Positions 54,927-64,000 of a stretch of DNA of 64,000 nucleotides are shown here, one piece after another. The notes under the pieces were generated by a model that was not told the origin of the DNA, searched no databases, and worked only from the letters and a program-made list of their open reading frames with translations. Source of the DNA: Flavobacterium sp. TR2. GTDB taxonomy: Bacteria > Bacteroidota > Bacteroidia > Flavobacteriales > Flavobacteriaceae. Location of the stretch: assembly GCF_025252405.1 (NCBI RefSeq), contig NZ_CP104307.1, positions 4,464,001-4,528,000 on the forward strand. Reading direction: 5' to 3'. Each line of letters opens with the position of its first letter. Positions within the stretch are counted from its first letter, which is position 1. The translations under genes were made by a program, and so were the position numbers.

Positions 54927-57900
54927 TTAATAATCGTTGTCAGGAATTAACCCTTGATTATTGCTTGGTGTATGTTCCTGTTCTTTTTTCTTCTTTTCTT
55001 CCTCCTTTTTCTTTTTCTCTTCCTCTTCTTTTGCTTTCTTTTTGTTTTTTTCTGAATCTTTCTTGCTTGAGAAATTCATATATTCAGGAAGATACGAATC
55101 TTGAAGATCATCATGTGAAGAACCTTTTACGGCTTTTTCAATTTTATGGTTTTTAAACAGTTTGTTTACAAGCTCGCTAAAGGTATCAAAATCTACTTCG
55201 TACGAAATACCGACACCTTGCGTATAACCGATTCCTTGTCCTATATAATTAATGTCATTTTCTTTATTAAACAGACGAAGGTTCATTGTACCGTCTTCAT
55301 TTACACGATACAAAATTTCGATATCTCCAACAATTGCAGATTCATTTACACCTCCAACCGGAACTCCTAACTTTCCGTTGATCGTAATTCTTTCATTAAT
55401 CTGAGAAGATATATTAGCCACAAACTGACCATCAACCTCCTGCCCTGTTCTTCTGTCTGCTGCGATGTAATTTAAGTCGATGTTCACTTTATCATTATCT
55501 GACTTAATAATGCCACCCAATAAACTTGAAGCTGTTTCTGTCAATGTTCCAGAAAAATCTCCTTGGCTAAATCCGTCCGTACTCATAAATGAGCCTGTCG
55601 ACAATAAGTACAACGCCTGTGTCTGGCGAATATCTTTATCGTCCAGCTTATATTGTATCTCCGATTTTAAAACATTACTTACCGATGGAAACTGGATATC
55701 AAAATTAGGTTCTGGGCTAGCCAAATCTCCTCTCAATCCAATAACCACTTCTACCGGAACTTTTTTATTGAATGAAGAAGTATTATCTAAAAGCACTGCT
55801 GGATTGGCCTGTGTTTTATAAACTGCTTCCAAATTCAATTGGGCACGCATTGGGTTTCCTTCCCAAATAATCGAGCCTCCTTTTTTCACGGTAAACTTTT
55901 TATCGATAAGTCCGCCGTATTTAAAATTGTAAGTTCCTTCGTATGCCTGGAAATCTCCCCACATATTAAACTTACCTAATGTATTGATTTTAAACAAAAG
56001 CGATCCGTATCCTTTTCCTTTCATACCATGTCCCGAATTTCGATCTAGAATAACTTCTACTTCGGCATCTGGGGTAATATCAAAATCAAATTCAAGTTCA
56101 AGTCCGTTATAATCTCTTGTTTTTTCAACAATTCCGTTTTCAAGATTATACTTTTCTTTTGGGGTTACAAAATGAATCCAGTTGCTTTCCCCAACACTTT
56201 GCGCATTATTAATCGGGATCTTAACTTCTGTTCCTTTTTCAGATTTTGCATCCACCTTAATAAAGAGACTTTCTACTGGGCCTTTTATGCTTGCCGTTCC
56301 GTTTATAAACGCGGTTCCGAAATAAGCGGCATCATCACTATCTTTTGTATCTAAAGCCACCAATCGTTTAGAAGTAATATTTAAATCTAATTTCCAATCG
56401 CCAAAGTTATGATGTTCGATGCTACCGTTCAGCAAACCTTTTGTACCATATTTAGTATCGGTTAACTGATTATTTCTAAACAGGAATTTTTCATTAGTCA
56501 AATCAATAACCGTTCGATCGCTTAATTCATAATCGGTATTTAGATACGGAATTGTCATTCCTGCTTTTTCAACATAAAGACGCCCGTTGATTTCAGGCTT
56601 TTTCAAATTTCCGATAACAGCGGCATTTCCAGAAACAGATCCGCGCACATTTGACAGAACATCTCCGCCAATAGTTCCTAAAGTCGCCAGATTGAAACCT
56701 TCCAATTTCAGGCTCATATCCATAATCGTTTCTTTATTCTCTACAGCAAATGTTCCGTTTGCTCTAAACGACTCGGTAAAACCATTTTGAATTGACGAAT
56801 TGACCGTAAATTTCCTAAAGGATTCATCTCCCGAAATATCAAAATTAAGCGTCCCGAGCTCCGTCTTGTTCATGATAAGATGGTCAATTTTTATGGATGC
56901 CGTGGGCTGATAAACATTTTTATTTTGCTTATAATTGACATTTCCGTTCAAATTACCATTAAATACGAATTTGGAATTTACTGGCGTAATCTTATTGATA
57001 TCCACATCCTCAAAGCTCAGCACGAGATCTTTATAATCTTTTCCTTTTATAACTCCGTTTAAATCGATTTTCTGGTTTTCATGAGATAAAACAATATTAT
57101 CAAAATTGAAATTTTTAAAATATTGATCAATAACAATCTGATTGTCTTTTTCTGCATCTTCGTTTAAATACCAGATATAGTCTTTAAACTTCATTTCAGA
57201 TTTCTTGATTCCGACAATATTATTTTTGCTTTTGTCAATTGTATGATACAAATCCAGATTAAAATAATCTTCGCCTTTATCTCCGCCTTTAAATTCTGAA
57301 CGAACAAAAAGAGTATCGTTTGCAGTAACATTGATCAAGTTAAAATCACGTATTTTGTAATAAGGCGTTTTGATGCTGTCTAACTCAACATAAGCATTAT
57401 AAAGCGGATTTTTGTTATCGATGTTAATGCGTATGTTGTCAAATGTATTTTTGTCTGCCGTAATTTTTTTGGATCTGAAACGGAATTTAAATTCCTGCAA
57501 ATCTGAATCTATTTTTCCTCGCACAACCGTCGAAGAATCAATATTTATTTCTGGATAAAGCATTTCGACCACTTTATCGTAGACGCGGAAATTGAAATTC
57601 AGAAACTGCCCTTTTCTAACTTTATAAGGTTTGTAATTGGTATATAAACTACCAACTGAGTTCATGACCAATTTATCTAATTGATCAAATCTAAATTTAC
57701 CTACAATTTTTCCGTCTACAACATCATTCGAACTTACTGTAATGGTTCTTAATCGATCTGCATCAAAACTTGAGTTTAAGTTTACTTGGTCAAAAACGTA
57801 AGTAGCTTTTGGATTTTGATATTCTGCATCGTTTATAAAAATATCTCCCTGCAGATTTTCAATAGAATTTCCAGATAATTGAACTACGACATCTCCTCTA

Positions 57901-59462
57901 AAATGTGAAATAGAATCGCTAATAAACTTAAGTTTTCTTAAATCTGAGTTTTCAATATTAATATGAAAGTCATAACGGTTTTCTCTTTTGCTCAAATCCA
58001 ATAAACCATCAAAATTTAAATTTAAATTCGGATCATTTATTGCAATTTGCCCTTTATAATAAGGAAGTTTAAAATTTCCGTTTACTACAATATTATTATA
58101 GGTGTATTTATTGTAATCTAGTTTTGAAATATCTCCTTTAATAACGGTATTCAGATATTTTTCAGTAAAACCAACTCCATCGACATCAAGGTTTAAAGTT
58201 GTTTTGCCAATATCCTTACGATTTAAAACAGCGCCTACGTCAAAATTATTCAGAATAATATTTCCCGCATACGAAGCCTTGTCAATAAAATCCATATTAT
58301 TCAAATGAAGATCGACTTCTCCATTTCCTAGATCTGTTGCAACTTTAAAAACGGTTTCTAATGCTGTGGTCGAAACTTTAGCTTTTCCGACAATATTAAA
58401 TTTGCCAATTCGCTTCATTTCTTTCGGAAGGCTTTTACCTAAAACTCCTGGAAGCAAAACCACTAAATCGTCATAACTAGAAAGCAGTTTGCTAAACTTT
58501 CCATCCATAGAAAACTTCTGAGATTTACTTCCCAAAAGATTTCTGAAATTAATTGTTCCATTAATTTTCGATCCGTTTGTATCGCTCAGCCTCAATCCTG
58601 TAAGCGTCATATTATTCAACGGACCGTCTAATTTGGTTTTCAATTTAAAATGCTGATTTTTACCTAAGCCATCATAAAAATGGCGAATATCATTGGTTGC
58701 AATAGAAGATGAATCTATCAACACATCAAATCGGACTTTGTCTGTAAAATCAATAAAATCTGATGGCTTATAATTTAAAATTGCTACGCCATAAATAGAA
58801 GATCTTTTGGTTTTAATAGCCAGATTTTCAACCTTAATCTGTTTTTTGGTATAACTGAATTTTCCAGCGAAATTAGAAACATACAAACCGCGATGATCCA
58901 TAAACGAAAATCGGTGAATGTTTGTATTTACATCTGGCCCGTACAACTTGAACTCGCTGATGTACGCATTTAATTTTGTGAAATCGAGAAATTTTGGAGT
59001 AGTTTTATTTTCATCAACAACAGAAAATCTTCCTTTTTCTATGTAAGCGTTTTTGGCCGTTAAAAGAAAATGTTTTGTCGATTTTTTCTTAGGCGTATTC
59101 TCTACCTCAAAAGCTTGAATAAACTTATTGATATTATTTTCATCTTCGCCTTTGTAGGTTTTCAGATTAAAAATCAAACCGGTCAGACGCAAATCTCCAA
59201 AAATCAAATCTCCGTCTAGCAATCTGCTGAAACTGGCAATATCTGTAGTAATGATGTCCGAATAAATCATCGTTTTTTTATGATGATCCAAGATCGTTAC
59301 TTTCTTCAATTTGACTCCGCCAAAAATATTGATTGCGGTTTTTTCTACATTAATATTAACCTTATAATCTTCATTTAATGAGTTGGTAACATAATTGGCA
59401 ATCTGTGTCTGAACGACAGGAAGAGATAATATGATAGCAAGCGCTAACAAAAGTAAAATCAA
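54927..59462 (-). CDS. tamB: TamB, translocation and assembly module protein
   Basis: A protein of about 1511 residues from TTG at 59462. One N-terminal membrane helix (about 1-20), then an extremely long beta-rich body of AsmA/TamB repeats and the C-terminal TamB (DUF490) domain (about 1080-1470), ending in a Lys/Glu-rich tail (about 1475-1511). TamB-type bridges carry phospholipid between membranes or help insert outer-membrane proteins. The frame continues 24 codons upstream with a highly basic segment but no ATG/GTG/TTG, so the true start is uncertain (see findings). Confidence 0.88.
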   Translation of the reverse strand: MILLLLALAIILSLPVVQTQIANYVTNSLNEDYKVNINVEKTAINIFGGVKLKKVTILDHHKKTMIYSDIITTDIASFSRLLDGDLIFGDLRLTGLIFNLKTYKGEDENNINKFIQAFEVENTPKKKSTKHFLLTAKNAYIEKGRFSVVDENKTTPKFLDFTKLNAYISEFKLYGPDVNTNIHRFSFMDHRGLYVSNFAGKFSYTKKQIKVENLAIKTKRSSIYGVAILNYKPSDFIDFTDKVRFDVLIDSSSIATNDIRHFYDGLGKNQHFKLKTKLDGPLNNMTLTGLRLSDTNGSKINGTINFRNLLGSKSQKFSMDGKFSKLLSSYDDLVVLLPGVLGKSLPKEMKRIGKFNIVGKAKVSTTALETVFKVATDLGNGEVDLHLNNMDFIDKASYAGNIILNNFDVGAVLNRKDIGKTTLNLDVDGVGFTEKYLNTVIKGDISKLDYNKYTYNNIVVNGNFKLPYYKGQIAINDPNLNLNFDGLLDLSKRENRYDFHINIENSDLRKLKFISDSISHFRGDVVVQLSGNSIENLQGDIFINDAEYQNPKATYVFDQVNLNSSFDADRLRTITVSSNDVVDGKIVGKFRFDQLDKLVMNSVGSLYTNYKPYKVRKGQFLNFNFRVYDKVVEMLYPEINIDSSTVVRGKIDSDLQEFKFRFRSKKITADKNTFDNIRINIDNKNPLYNAYVELDSIKTPYYKIRDFNLINVTANDTLFVRSEFKGGDKGEDYFNLDLYHTIDKSKNNIVGIKKSEMKFKDYIWYLNEDAEKDNQIVIDQYFKNFNFDNIVLSHENQKIDLNGVIKGKDYKDLVLSFEDVDINKITPVNSKFVFNGNLNGNVNYKQNKNVYQPTASIKIDHLIMNKTELGTLNFDISGDESFRKFTVNSSIQNGFTESFRANGTFAVENKETIMDMSLKLEGFNLATLGTIGGDVLSNVRGSVSGNAAVIGNLKKPEINGRLYVEKAGMTIPYLNTDYELSDRTVIDLTNEKFLFRNNQLTDTKYGTKGLLNGSIEHHNFGDWKLDLNITSKRLVALDTKDSDDAAYFGTAFINGTASIKGPVESLFIKVDAKSEKGTEVKIPINNAQSVGESNWIHFVTPKEKYNLENGIVEKTRDYNGLELEFDFDITPDAEVEVILDRNSGHGMKGKGYGSLLFKINTLGKFNMWGDFQAYEGTYNFKYGGLIDKKFTVKKGGSIIWEGNPMRAQLNLEAVYKTQANPAVLLDNTSSFNKKVPVEVVIGLRGDLASPEPNFDIQFPSVSNVLKSEIQYKLDDKDIRQTQALYLLSTGSFMSTDGFSQGDFSGTLTETASSLLGGIIKSDNDKVNIDLNYIAADRRTGQEVDGQFVANISSQINERITINGKLGVPVGGVNESAIVGDIEILYRVNEDGTMNLRLFNKENDINYIGQGIGYTQGVGISYEVDFDTFSELVNKLFKNHKIEKAVKGSSHDDLQDSYLPEYMNFSSKKDSEKNKKKAKEEEEKKKKEEEKKKKEQEHTPSNNQGLIPDNDY

Positions 59463-59619
59463 CCCAATTAGGGTTCTAGATATTATTTTCTTTACTTTTT
59501 TGATAGCTTCTTTAATTTTAGTTTTTCTTTTAATTTATTTTGAACAGACAAAGAACGGCTGTTTTTGATAAAAATTCTTTAATTTTGGGGCACTGCTTAA
59601 ATCAAAGAAATATAATCAT

Positions 59620-59648
59620 TTGATTTGTCAAATATAATTCAAAATTTG
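59620..59648 (+). promoter_or_regulatory. Promoter of tsaD
   Basis: TTG (59620-59622), an 18-bp spacer, AAAATTTG (59641-59648, one mismatch to TAnnTTTG). The ATG follows 9 bp later, so the mRNA would be nearly leaderless. Confidence 0.4.
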
Positions 59649-59657
59649 TGCCTTTAT

Positions 59658-60680
59658 ATGCAAAATCCAGAGGTTTTTATTCTAGCCATCGAAAGTTCAT
59701 GCGATGATACTGCTGCCGCGGTTTTACATAACGACAAAGTATTGTCAAATGTTGTAGCCAATCAATTAATTCATAATCAATACGGAGGTGTTGTTCCCGA
59801 ATTGGCTTCCCGAGCGCACCAGCAGAATATTGTCCCAGTGATAGATGCTGCACTTCGTAAAGCAAATGTACAAAAAGAACAGTTAAGCGCAATCGCATTT
59901 ACGCAAGGACCGGGATTAATGGGCTCTTTATTGGTGGGAACTTCTTTCAGCAAATCATTGTCATTGGCCTTAAATATTCCGTTAATTGCTGTAAATCATA
60001 TGCACGCACATATATTGGCTCATTTTATTGACGAAGAAGGTTACGATAAACCCGAATTTCCTTTTCTAGCTTTAACAATTAGCGGAGGACACACCCAAAT
60101 TGTAAAAGTGAATAGCTTTTTTGATATGGAAATTATCGGAGAAACTACCGATGATGCTGTGGGTGAAGCATTTGACAAAAGTGCCAAAATTCTTGGACTT
60201 CCTTATCCCGGAGGACCTTTGATAGACAAATATGCAAAAGAAGGAAATCCGAAAGCGTTTCCTTTTACAAAACCAAAAGTTCCAGGATTAGATTTCAGTT
60301 TCTCTGGACTAAAAACCGCCATTTTATATTTCATTCAAAAAAATAAACAGCAGAATCCGAATTTTATAGAAGAAAACCTCAATGATATTTGCGCTTCCAT
60401 CCAACATACGATTATCGAAATTCTGATGGATAAGATTAAACTAGCCGTTAAAGAAACTGGAATTACGCAAATTGCCATAGGCGGAGGTGTTTCTGCAAAT
60501 TCAGGAATCAGAAATACATTGAAGGAAACCGAAAGCAAATACGGCTGGAAAACTTTTATTCCGAAATTTGAATATACAACAGACAATGCTGCAATGATTG
60601 GAATTGTAGGCTACCAAAAATACTTATCTAATCGTTTTGAAACTTCTTCTGTGGTTTCTAAAGCCAGAATCGAATTTTAA
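59658..60680 (+). CDS. tsaD: tRNA N6-threonylcarbamoyladenosine synthase subunit TsaD
   Basis: A protein of 340 residues from ATG at 59658 (a TTG-started longer frame is unlikely). ASKHA-fold ATPase: LAIESSCDDTAAAV opens it, NHMHAHILAHF holds the metal His residues, ISGGHTQIV follows and GGGVSANSGIR is late. It transfers the threonylcarbamoyl group to A37 of ANN-decoding tRNAs with TsaB/E. First of a run of rightward genes. Confidence 0.96.
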   Translation: MQNPEVFILAIESSCDDTAAAVLHNDKVLSNVVANQLIHNQYGGVVPELASRAHQQNIVPVIDAALRKANVQKEQLSAIAFTQGPGLMGSLLVGTSFSKSLSLALNIPLIAVNHMHAHILAHFIDEEGYDKPEFPFLALTISGGHTQIVKVNSFFDMEIIGETTDDAVGEAFDKSAKILGLPYPGGPLIDKYAKEGNPKAFPFTKPKVPGLDFSFSGLKTAILYFIQKNKQQNPNFIEENLNDICASIQHTIIEILMDKIKLAVKETGITQIAIGGGVSANSGIRNTLKETESKYGWKTFIPKFEYTTDNAAMIGIVGYQKYLSNRFETSSVVSKARIEF

Positions 60681-60683
60681 ACC

Positions 60684-61388
60684 ATGCAGTTATTTTTTAA
60701 TCCGAATATAGACGAGACAACACAAAGTTTTTCTTTTGACAAAGAAGAAAGCCGTCATATCATAAAAGTGCTCAGAAAGAAAGATTCAGATATCCTGCAC
60801 GTTACAAATGGCTCAGGACTATTATTTGAAACCCAGATTACATTGGCTTCTGACAATAAATGCACGGTTGAAGTTCTTTCGATAAAAAATGCCGAAAAAC
60901 CAAAATTTAACCTGCATCTGGCTGTAGCTCCAACCAAAATGAACGATCGTTTTGAATGGTTTCTGGAAAAAGCTACAGAAATTGGAATTCAGGAAATCAC
61001 TCCGATCTTCTGTGACCGTTCTGAACGAAAAGTAATTAATCGTGATCGTTTTGAGAAAATCATTCTTTCGGCAATGAAGCAATGCAATGAGACCTTTCTT
61101 CCGAAATTGAATGAAGCTATTTCGTTTAAAGAATTCATTAAACAACAGCAAAATGGACTGCAATTAATTGCGCACTGCGAAGAAACCGATAAAAAGTCGC
61201 TAAAAGAGGTTTTAAAACCCAATGAAGACGTAACGATCTTAATTGGCCCAGAAGGCGATTTTTCTGAAAAAGAAATTGCATTGGCATTAGAAAACAATTA
61301 CAAACCGGTAACTCTAGGAAACACGCGTTTAAGAACAGAAACAGCAGCAGTCGTGGCTTGCCATAGCGTTGTTTTTTTTAATGAATAA
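60684..61388 (+). CDS. rsmE: 16S rRNA (uracil1498-N3)-methyltransferase RsmE
   Basis: A SPOUT methyltransferase of 234 residues; starts 3 bp after tsaD, so co-transcribed. Motifs: EKATEIGIQEITPIFCDRSE, ILIGPEGDFSEKE and LGNTRLRTETAA, which form the SAM-binding knot. It methylates U1498 of 16S rRNA. ATG start. Confidence 0.95.
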   Translation: MQLFFNPNIDETTQSFSFDKEESRHIIKVLRKKDSDILHVTNGSGLLFETQITLASDNKCTVEVLSIKNAEKPKFNLHLAVAPTKMNDRFEWFLEKATEIGIQEITPIFCDRSERKVINRDRFEKIILSAMKQCNETFLPKLNEAISFKEFIKQQQNGLQLIAHCEETDKKSLKEVLKPNEDVTILIGPEGDFSEKEIALALENNYKPVTLGNTRLRTETAAVVACHSVVFFNE

Positions 61389-61396
61389 TTCAAGTC

Positions 61397-61430
61397 AGCT
61401 TTGCCAAAGTCTAAAACTTTGACAAAGCTT
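61397..61430. terminator. Hairpin after rsmE (repeat-family B)
   Basis: AGCTTTGCCAAAGT / ACTTTGACAAAGCT with a 5-nt loop. No long T-run, so it may only partly terminate. The words match hairpin B of the tandem array at 42521-42890 and the palindrome at 3446-3460. Confidence 0.5.
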
Positions 61431-61492
61431 ATTTATACATAAATTAAAACGCTAAGTTTTTCATTCCGAGGAACGAGATATTTAAAACTCAC

Positions 61493-62131
61493 ATGAAAAA
61501 AATATTCTATTTATTATTACTTTTTTCAATTTCTTCTTTTTCACAGGAAATCGCTTTGCTTAAATACAGTGGCGGTGGCGATTGGTATGCAAATCCAACT
61601 TCTTTGCCTAACTTAATCAGTTTTTGCAATGCTAATATCAATACCCGCATCAAAAGCAAGCCTTCGACTGTAGAGCCAAGCAATCCAGATTTACTTTCGT
61701 ACCCGTTTGTACACATGACGGGGCACGGAAATGTTGTTTTTAGCGACGCTGACGTAGCCAATCTAAGAAATTATCTAACAGCTGGAGGTTTTCTGCATAT
61801 CGACGATAATTACGGAATGGATCAGTTTATTAGGAAAGAAATCAAAAAAATATTTCCAAATAATAATTTGGTAGAACTTCCGGCAAATCATCCGATTTTT
61901 CAGAAACCATTTCCTTTCCCGAACGGATTGCCAAAAATTCACGAACACGACGGAACCCGTCCTCAAGCTTTTGGAATTTTCATAGACAACAAACTGGTTT
62001 TACTTTATACTTACGAATGTGATTTGGGCGATGGCTGGGAAGATCCCGAAGTGCATAACGATCCAGCAAACGTAAGGGACAAAGCGCTTAAAATGGGTGC
62101 TAACATTATCAATTATATTTTTACCAATTAA
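61493..62131 (+). CDS. DUF4159 secreted protein
   Basis: A protein of 212 residues with a signal peptide (to about 17, SFSQ). The mature part begins LLKYSGGGDWYANPTSL and contains HMTGHGNVVFS and GFLHIDDNYGMD, the pattern I know from DUF4159, an alpha/beta ThuA-like family. Function not established. ATG start, 104 bp after rsmE; probably transcribed with the next gene. Confidence 0.85.
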   Translation: MKKIFYLLLLFSISSFSQEIALLKYSGGGDWYANPTSLPNLISFCNANINTRIKSKPSTVEPSNPDLLSYPFVHMTGHGNVVFSDADVANLRNYLTAGGFLHIDDNYGMDQFIRKEIKKIFPNNNLVELPANHPIFQKPFPFPNGLPKIHEHDGTRPQAFGIFIDNKLVLLYTYECDLGDGWEDPEVHNDPANVRDKALKMGANIINYIFTN

Positions 62132-62141
62132 ATTTTAAAAA

Positions 62142-62639
62142 GTGCAGCTGACTCACGAAGAAAATCAATTTGAAAGAAAAACATTTCCCATTACTTTGGT
62201 ATGTGATCATATTTACTTTCAGCAAAATATTGGTTCTTTGTTCCGAATTTCTGAAGCTTTCGGAGTTGAAAACATTATTTTTTTTGGAAAAGACATTCCG
62301 CTGACACCACGCAAAATCAATAAAACTTCACGCAGCACGCATCTTCATGTGCCTCATTCTACCATTGAAGACTATAATGAGCTTGAATCCTATTTGACTG
62401 ACAATAATTTTGAAATTATTGCCTTAGAAATCACTTCAAACAGCAAACCTTTGAAAGAAGTCATGATTCCTTTTGACAAAAAAATCGCGCTTTTGATCGG
62501 AAGCGAGATTAATGGAATCTCTGAGGAACTCCTAAAACTTTCTGATCAAATTGTGCACATTAATATGTTCGGAAAAAATAGCAGCATGAATGTTGTGCAA
62601 GCGGCAAGCATAGCGCTTTACGAAATTACTTCTTTGTAA
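62142..62639 (+). CDS. TrmH/SpoU-family RNA methyltransferase
   Basis: A short SPOUT 2'-O-methyltransferase of 165 residues. QNIGSLFRISEAFGVENIIFFG, LLIGSEINGISEE and NMFGKNSSMNVVQAASIALYE are the three conserved motifs. It lacks extra RNA-binding domains. The target could be tRNA or rRNA. It begins with GTG at 62142, 10 bp after the DUF4159 gene. Confidence 0.9.
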   Translation: MQLTHEENQFERKTFPITLVCDHIYFQQNIGSLFRISEAFGVENIIFFGKDIPLTPRKINKTSRSTHLHVPHSTIEDYNELESYLTDNNFEIIALEITSNSKPLKEVMIPFDKKIALLIGSEINGISEELLKLSDQIVHINMFGKNSSMNVVQAASIALYEITSL

Positions 62640-62934
62640 AAAATTGAATTCTTGAAATTTATTTTTGAAGCAATATTCTGACTTAACAGCAATTTAACTT
62701 TTTATATTATCGTTAAACGACAGATAATCACGACAAAATGCGTTAAAAAATACAAAAGAAAGAAAATACTGCATAATTTTTAAAGACTAATTTTTGTAGG
62801 AATCAATGTTTGTAAGGGGTTGTAAAATTTCTCACAAAATTTCTGTTCTAATATTTTGCAAGAAAGGTATTTTGTTATAAAATTGCCACATTATTCAACT
62901 AATCAACTATTTTATAACAAAAACCTAAATTATT

Positions 62935-63900
62935 ATGAAAAAAGTTATTATTACCACATTCGCAGCATTAATGCTGTTTGCTTGTCAAAATGATCAATCG
63001 GCTGAATCTGCTAACGCTGATGCAAGTGTTCCATCTAGAAGAGGATGCGCAACGCAAGAAGTTTTAGAAGCTCAATTGAAAGCTGATCCTTCATTGGCAA
63101 TCAGAATGAATGAAATCGAAACTTTTACTATACAACACGAAGGTAAAAATTTCACAGGCCGTCTGGTAAATGGAAAAATTGAAATTCCAGTTGTAGTGAA
63201 TGTTCTTTATAGAACTACAGCTGAAAATATTTCAAATGCACAAATCCAATCACAGATTGATGTGCTAAACAAAGATTTCAATGCTTTAAACTCAGATTAC
63301 AATAATGTGCCAGCATTATTTGCAGGAGTTAAAGCAAACATCGGAATTTCTTTTGTTTTAGACCAAGTTATTAGAAAATCAACAACTAAAACTTCTTGGG
63401 GAACAAATGATGCGATGAAAAAAACAGCTCAAGGCGGACTTGCTCCAACTAGCCCAACTACAAAATTAAACTTGTGGTCATGTGTTATTGGTGGCGGAAT
63501 TTTAGGTTATGCACAATTTCCTGGCGGCGCTTCTGCTACTGATGGAGTGGTAATTGATCCTAAATACTTCGGATTATCTGGTTCTGCAAATGCACCATAT
63601 AATTTAGGAAGAACAGCTACTCACGAAGTAGGTCACTGGATGAATTTACGTCACATCTGGGGAGATGCAACTTGCGGAAGCGACTTAGTTGCAGATACTC
63701 CTACTCATAACACAGCAAACTACGGAGTTCCTGCTTACCCTCATTACAGCACTTGTACAGGCACACCTGTAGAAATGACAATGAACTACATGGATTATGT
63801 TGATGATGCTGCAATGTATATGTTCTCAACAGGACAGAAAAACAGAATATCGGCTATTTTTACAACTGGAGGCGCTAGAGCTTCTTTTGCACAACCATAA
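62935..63900 (+). CDS. M43 (pappalysin/cytophagalysin) zinc metalloprotease, lipoprotein
   Basis: A protein of 321 residues. Lipoprotein signal ending LFAC (Cys17). Zinc motif HEVGHWMNLRH (His230, Glu231, His234, His240) and the Met-turn region in MNYMDY (about 282-287) place it in M43. The N-terminal segment (about 35-80) may be a propeptide. It has no T9SS C-terminal domain, so it is held by lipid in the outer or inner membrane. Single-gene unit with a strong terminator. ATG start. Confidence 0.9.
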   Translation: MKKVIITTFAALMLFACQNDQSAESANADASVPSRRGCATQEVLEAQLKADPSLAIRMNEIETFTIQHEGKNFTGRLVNGKIEIPVVVNVLYRTTAENISNAQIQSQIDVLNKDFNALNSDYNNVPALFAGVKANIGISFVLDQVIRKSTTKTSWGTNDAMKKTAQGGLAPTSPTTKLNLWSCVIGGGILGYAQFPGGASATDGVVIDPKYFGLSGSANAPYNLGRTATHEVGHWMNLRHIWGDATCGSDLVADTPTHNTANYGVPAYPHYSTCTGTPVEMTMNYMDYVDDAAMYMFSTGQKNRISAIFTTGGARASFAQP

Positions 63901-63919
63901 TAAAAAAGAAATTTAAAAA

Positions 63920-63950
63920 AAGGCGAGATGATTTCATCTCGCCTTTTTTT
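63920..63950 (+). terminator. Terminator of the M43 metalloprotease gene
   Basis: AAGGCGAGATGA / TCATCTCGCCTT with a 2-nt loop and a T-run (63920-63950). The last 50 bp after it hold nothing recognisable. Confidence 0.88.
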
Positions 63951-64000
63951 GTTTATCCCTGAATTTTACAATGCTTTTTCCTATATTTATGGTCTAAATT

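Overview
The window is from a low-GC Bacteroidota chromosome and almost certainly from Flavobacterium, close to the F. johnsoniae group. Five things support this: a SusC/SusD pair, a type IX-type C-terminal sorting domain on the secreted chitinase, bacillithiol synthesis (BshA), promoters of the Bacteroidota TTG-N17..19-TAnnTTTG type, and gene order in the chitin locus that I recall from F. johnsoniae. Start codons include several TTG/GTG. There are no tRNA or rRNA genes, CRISPR arrays, insertion sequences or prophage genes that I can see.

Layout. 1-3.3 kb: a partial STAS-like gene, pyrB and pyrR, then a very AT-rich pair of orphan genes and a tiny lipoprotein gene. 3.5-7.2 kb: an ABC-F ATPase with one degenerate ATP site, a TlpA-like thioredoxin (with a gene remnant beside it) and a DUF3592 protein. 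7.4-25.4 kb: a chitin utilisation locus. Leftward it runs susC, susD, a nagB/PIG-L fusion, a GH20 hexosaminidase and the giant two-domain GH18 chitinase chiA. Divergently it runs a LytS-type kinase, a LytTR regulator and a NagP-type GlcNAc transporter. The implied flow is chitin, cleaved outside by ChiA, then oligomers through SusCD, GH20 trimming to GlcNAc in the periplasm, NagP uptake, and conversion to fructose-6-P. A BadF-type sugar kinase at 51.5 kb could supply the GlcNAc kinase step.

25.5-39.8 kb: housekeeping and metabolic genes: fructose-6-P aldolase/transaldolase, an SDR, the SRP RNA gene, glutaminyl cyclase, hutI and hutG, a DEAD-box helicase, a TPR hybrid histidine kinase, a dicarboxylate symporter, aroC and an LpxH-like phosphoesterase. 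39.9-48 kb: small outer-membrane and lipoprotein genes, bshA, a Fe-S/CCG redox pair, an MCE protein and a cell-wall amidase. 48-64 kb: lptD, ridA, mgsA, the sugar kinase, gap, pfkA, tamB, tsaD, rsmE, a DUF4159 gene, a trmH-like gene and an M43 metalloprotease lipoprotein.

The least explained material is intergenic. At least seven families of palindromic or tandem repeats sit between genes, including a 113-bp tandem array at 42.5-42.9 kb and a roughly 115-bp structured element in the predicted leader of the aldolase gene. Structured leaders also precede chiA and nagB. I did not see a wholly new multi-gene system. The best leads are the RNA-like leaders in the chitin locus and the repeat elements.
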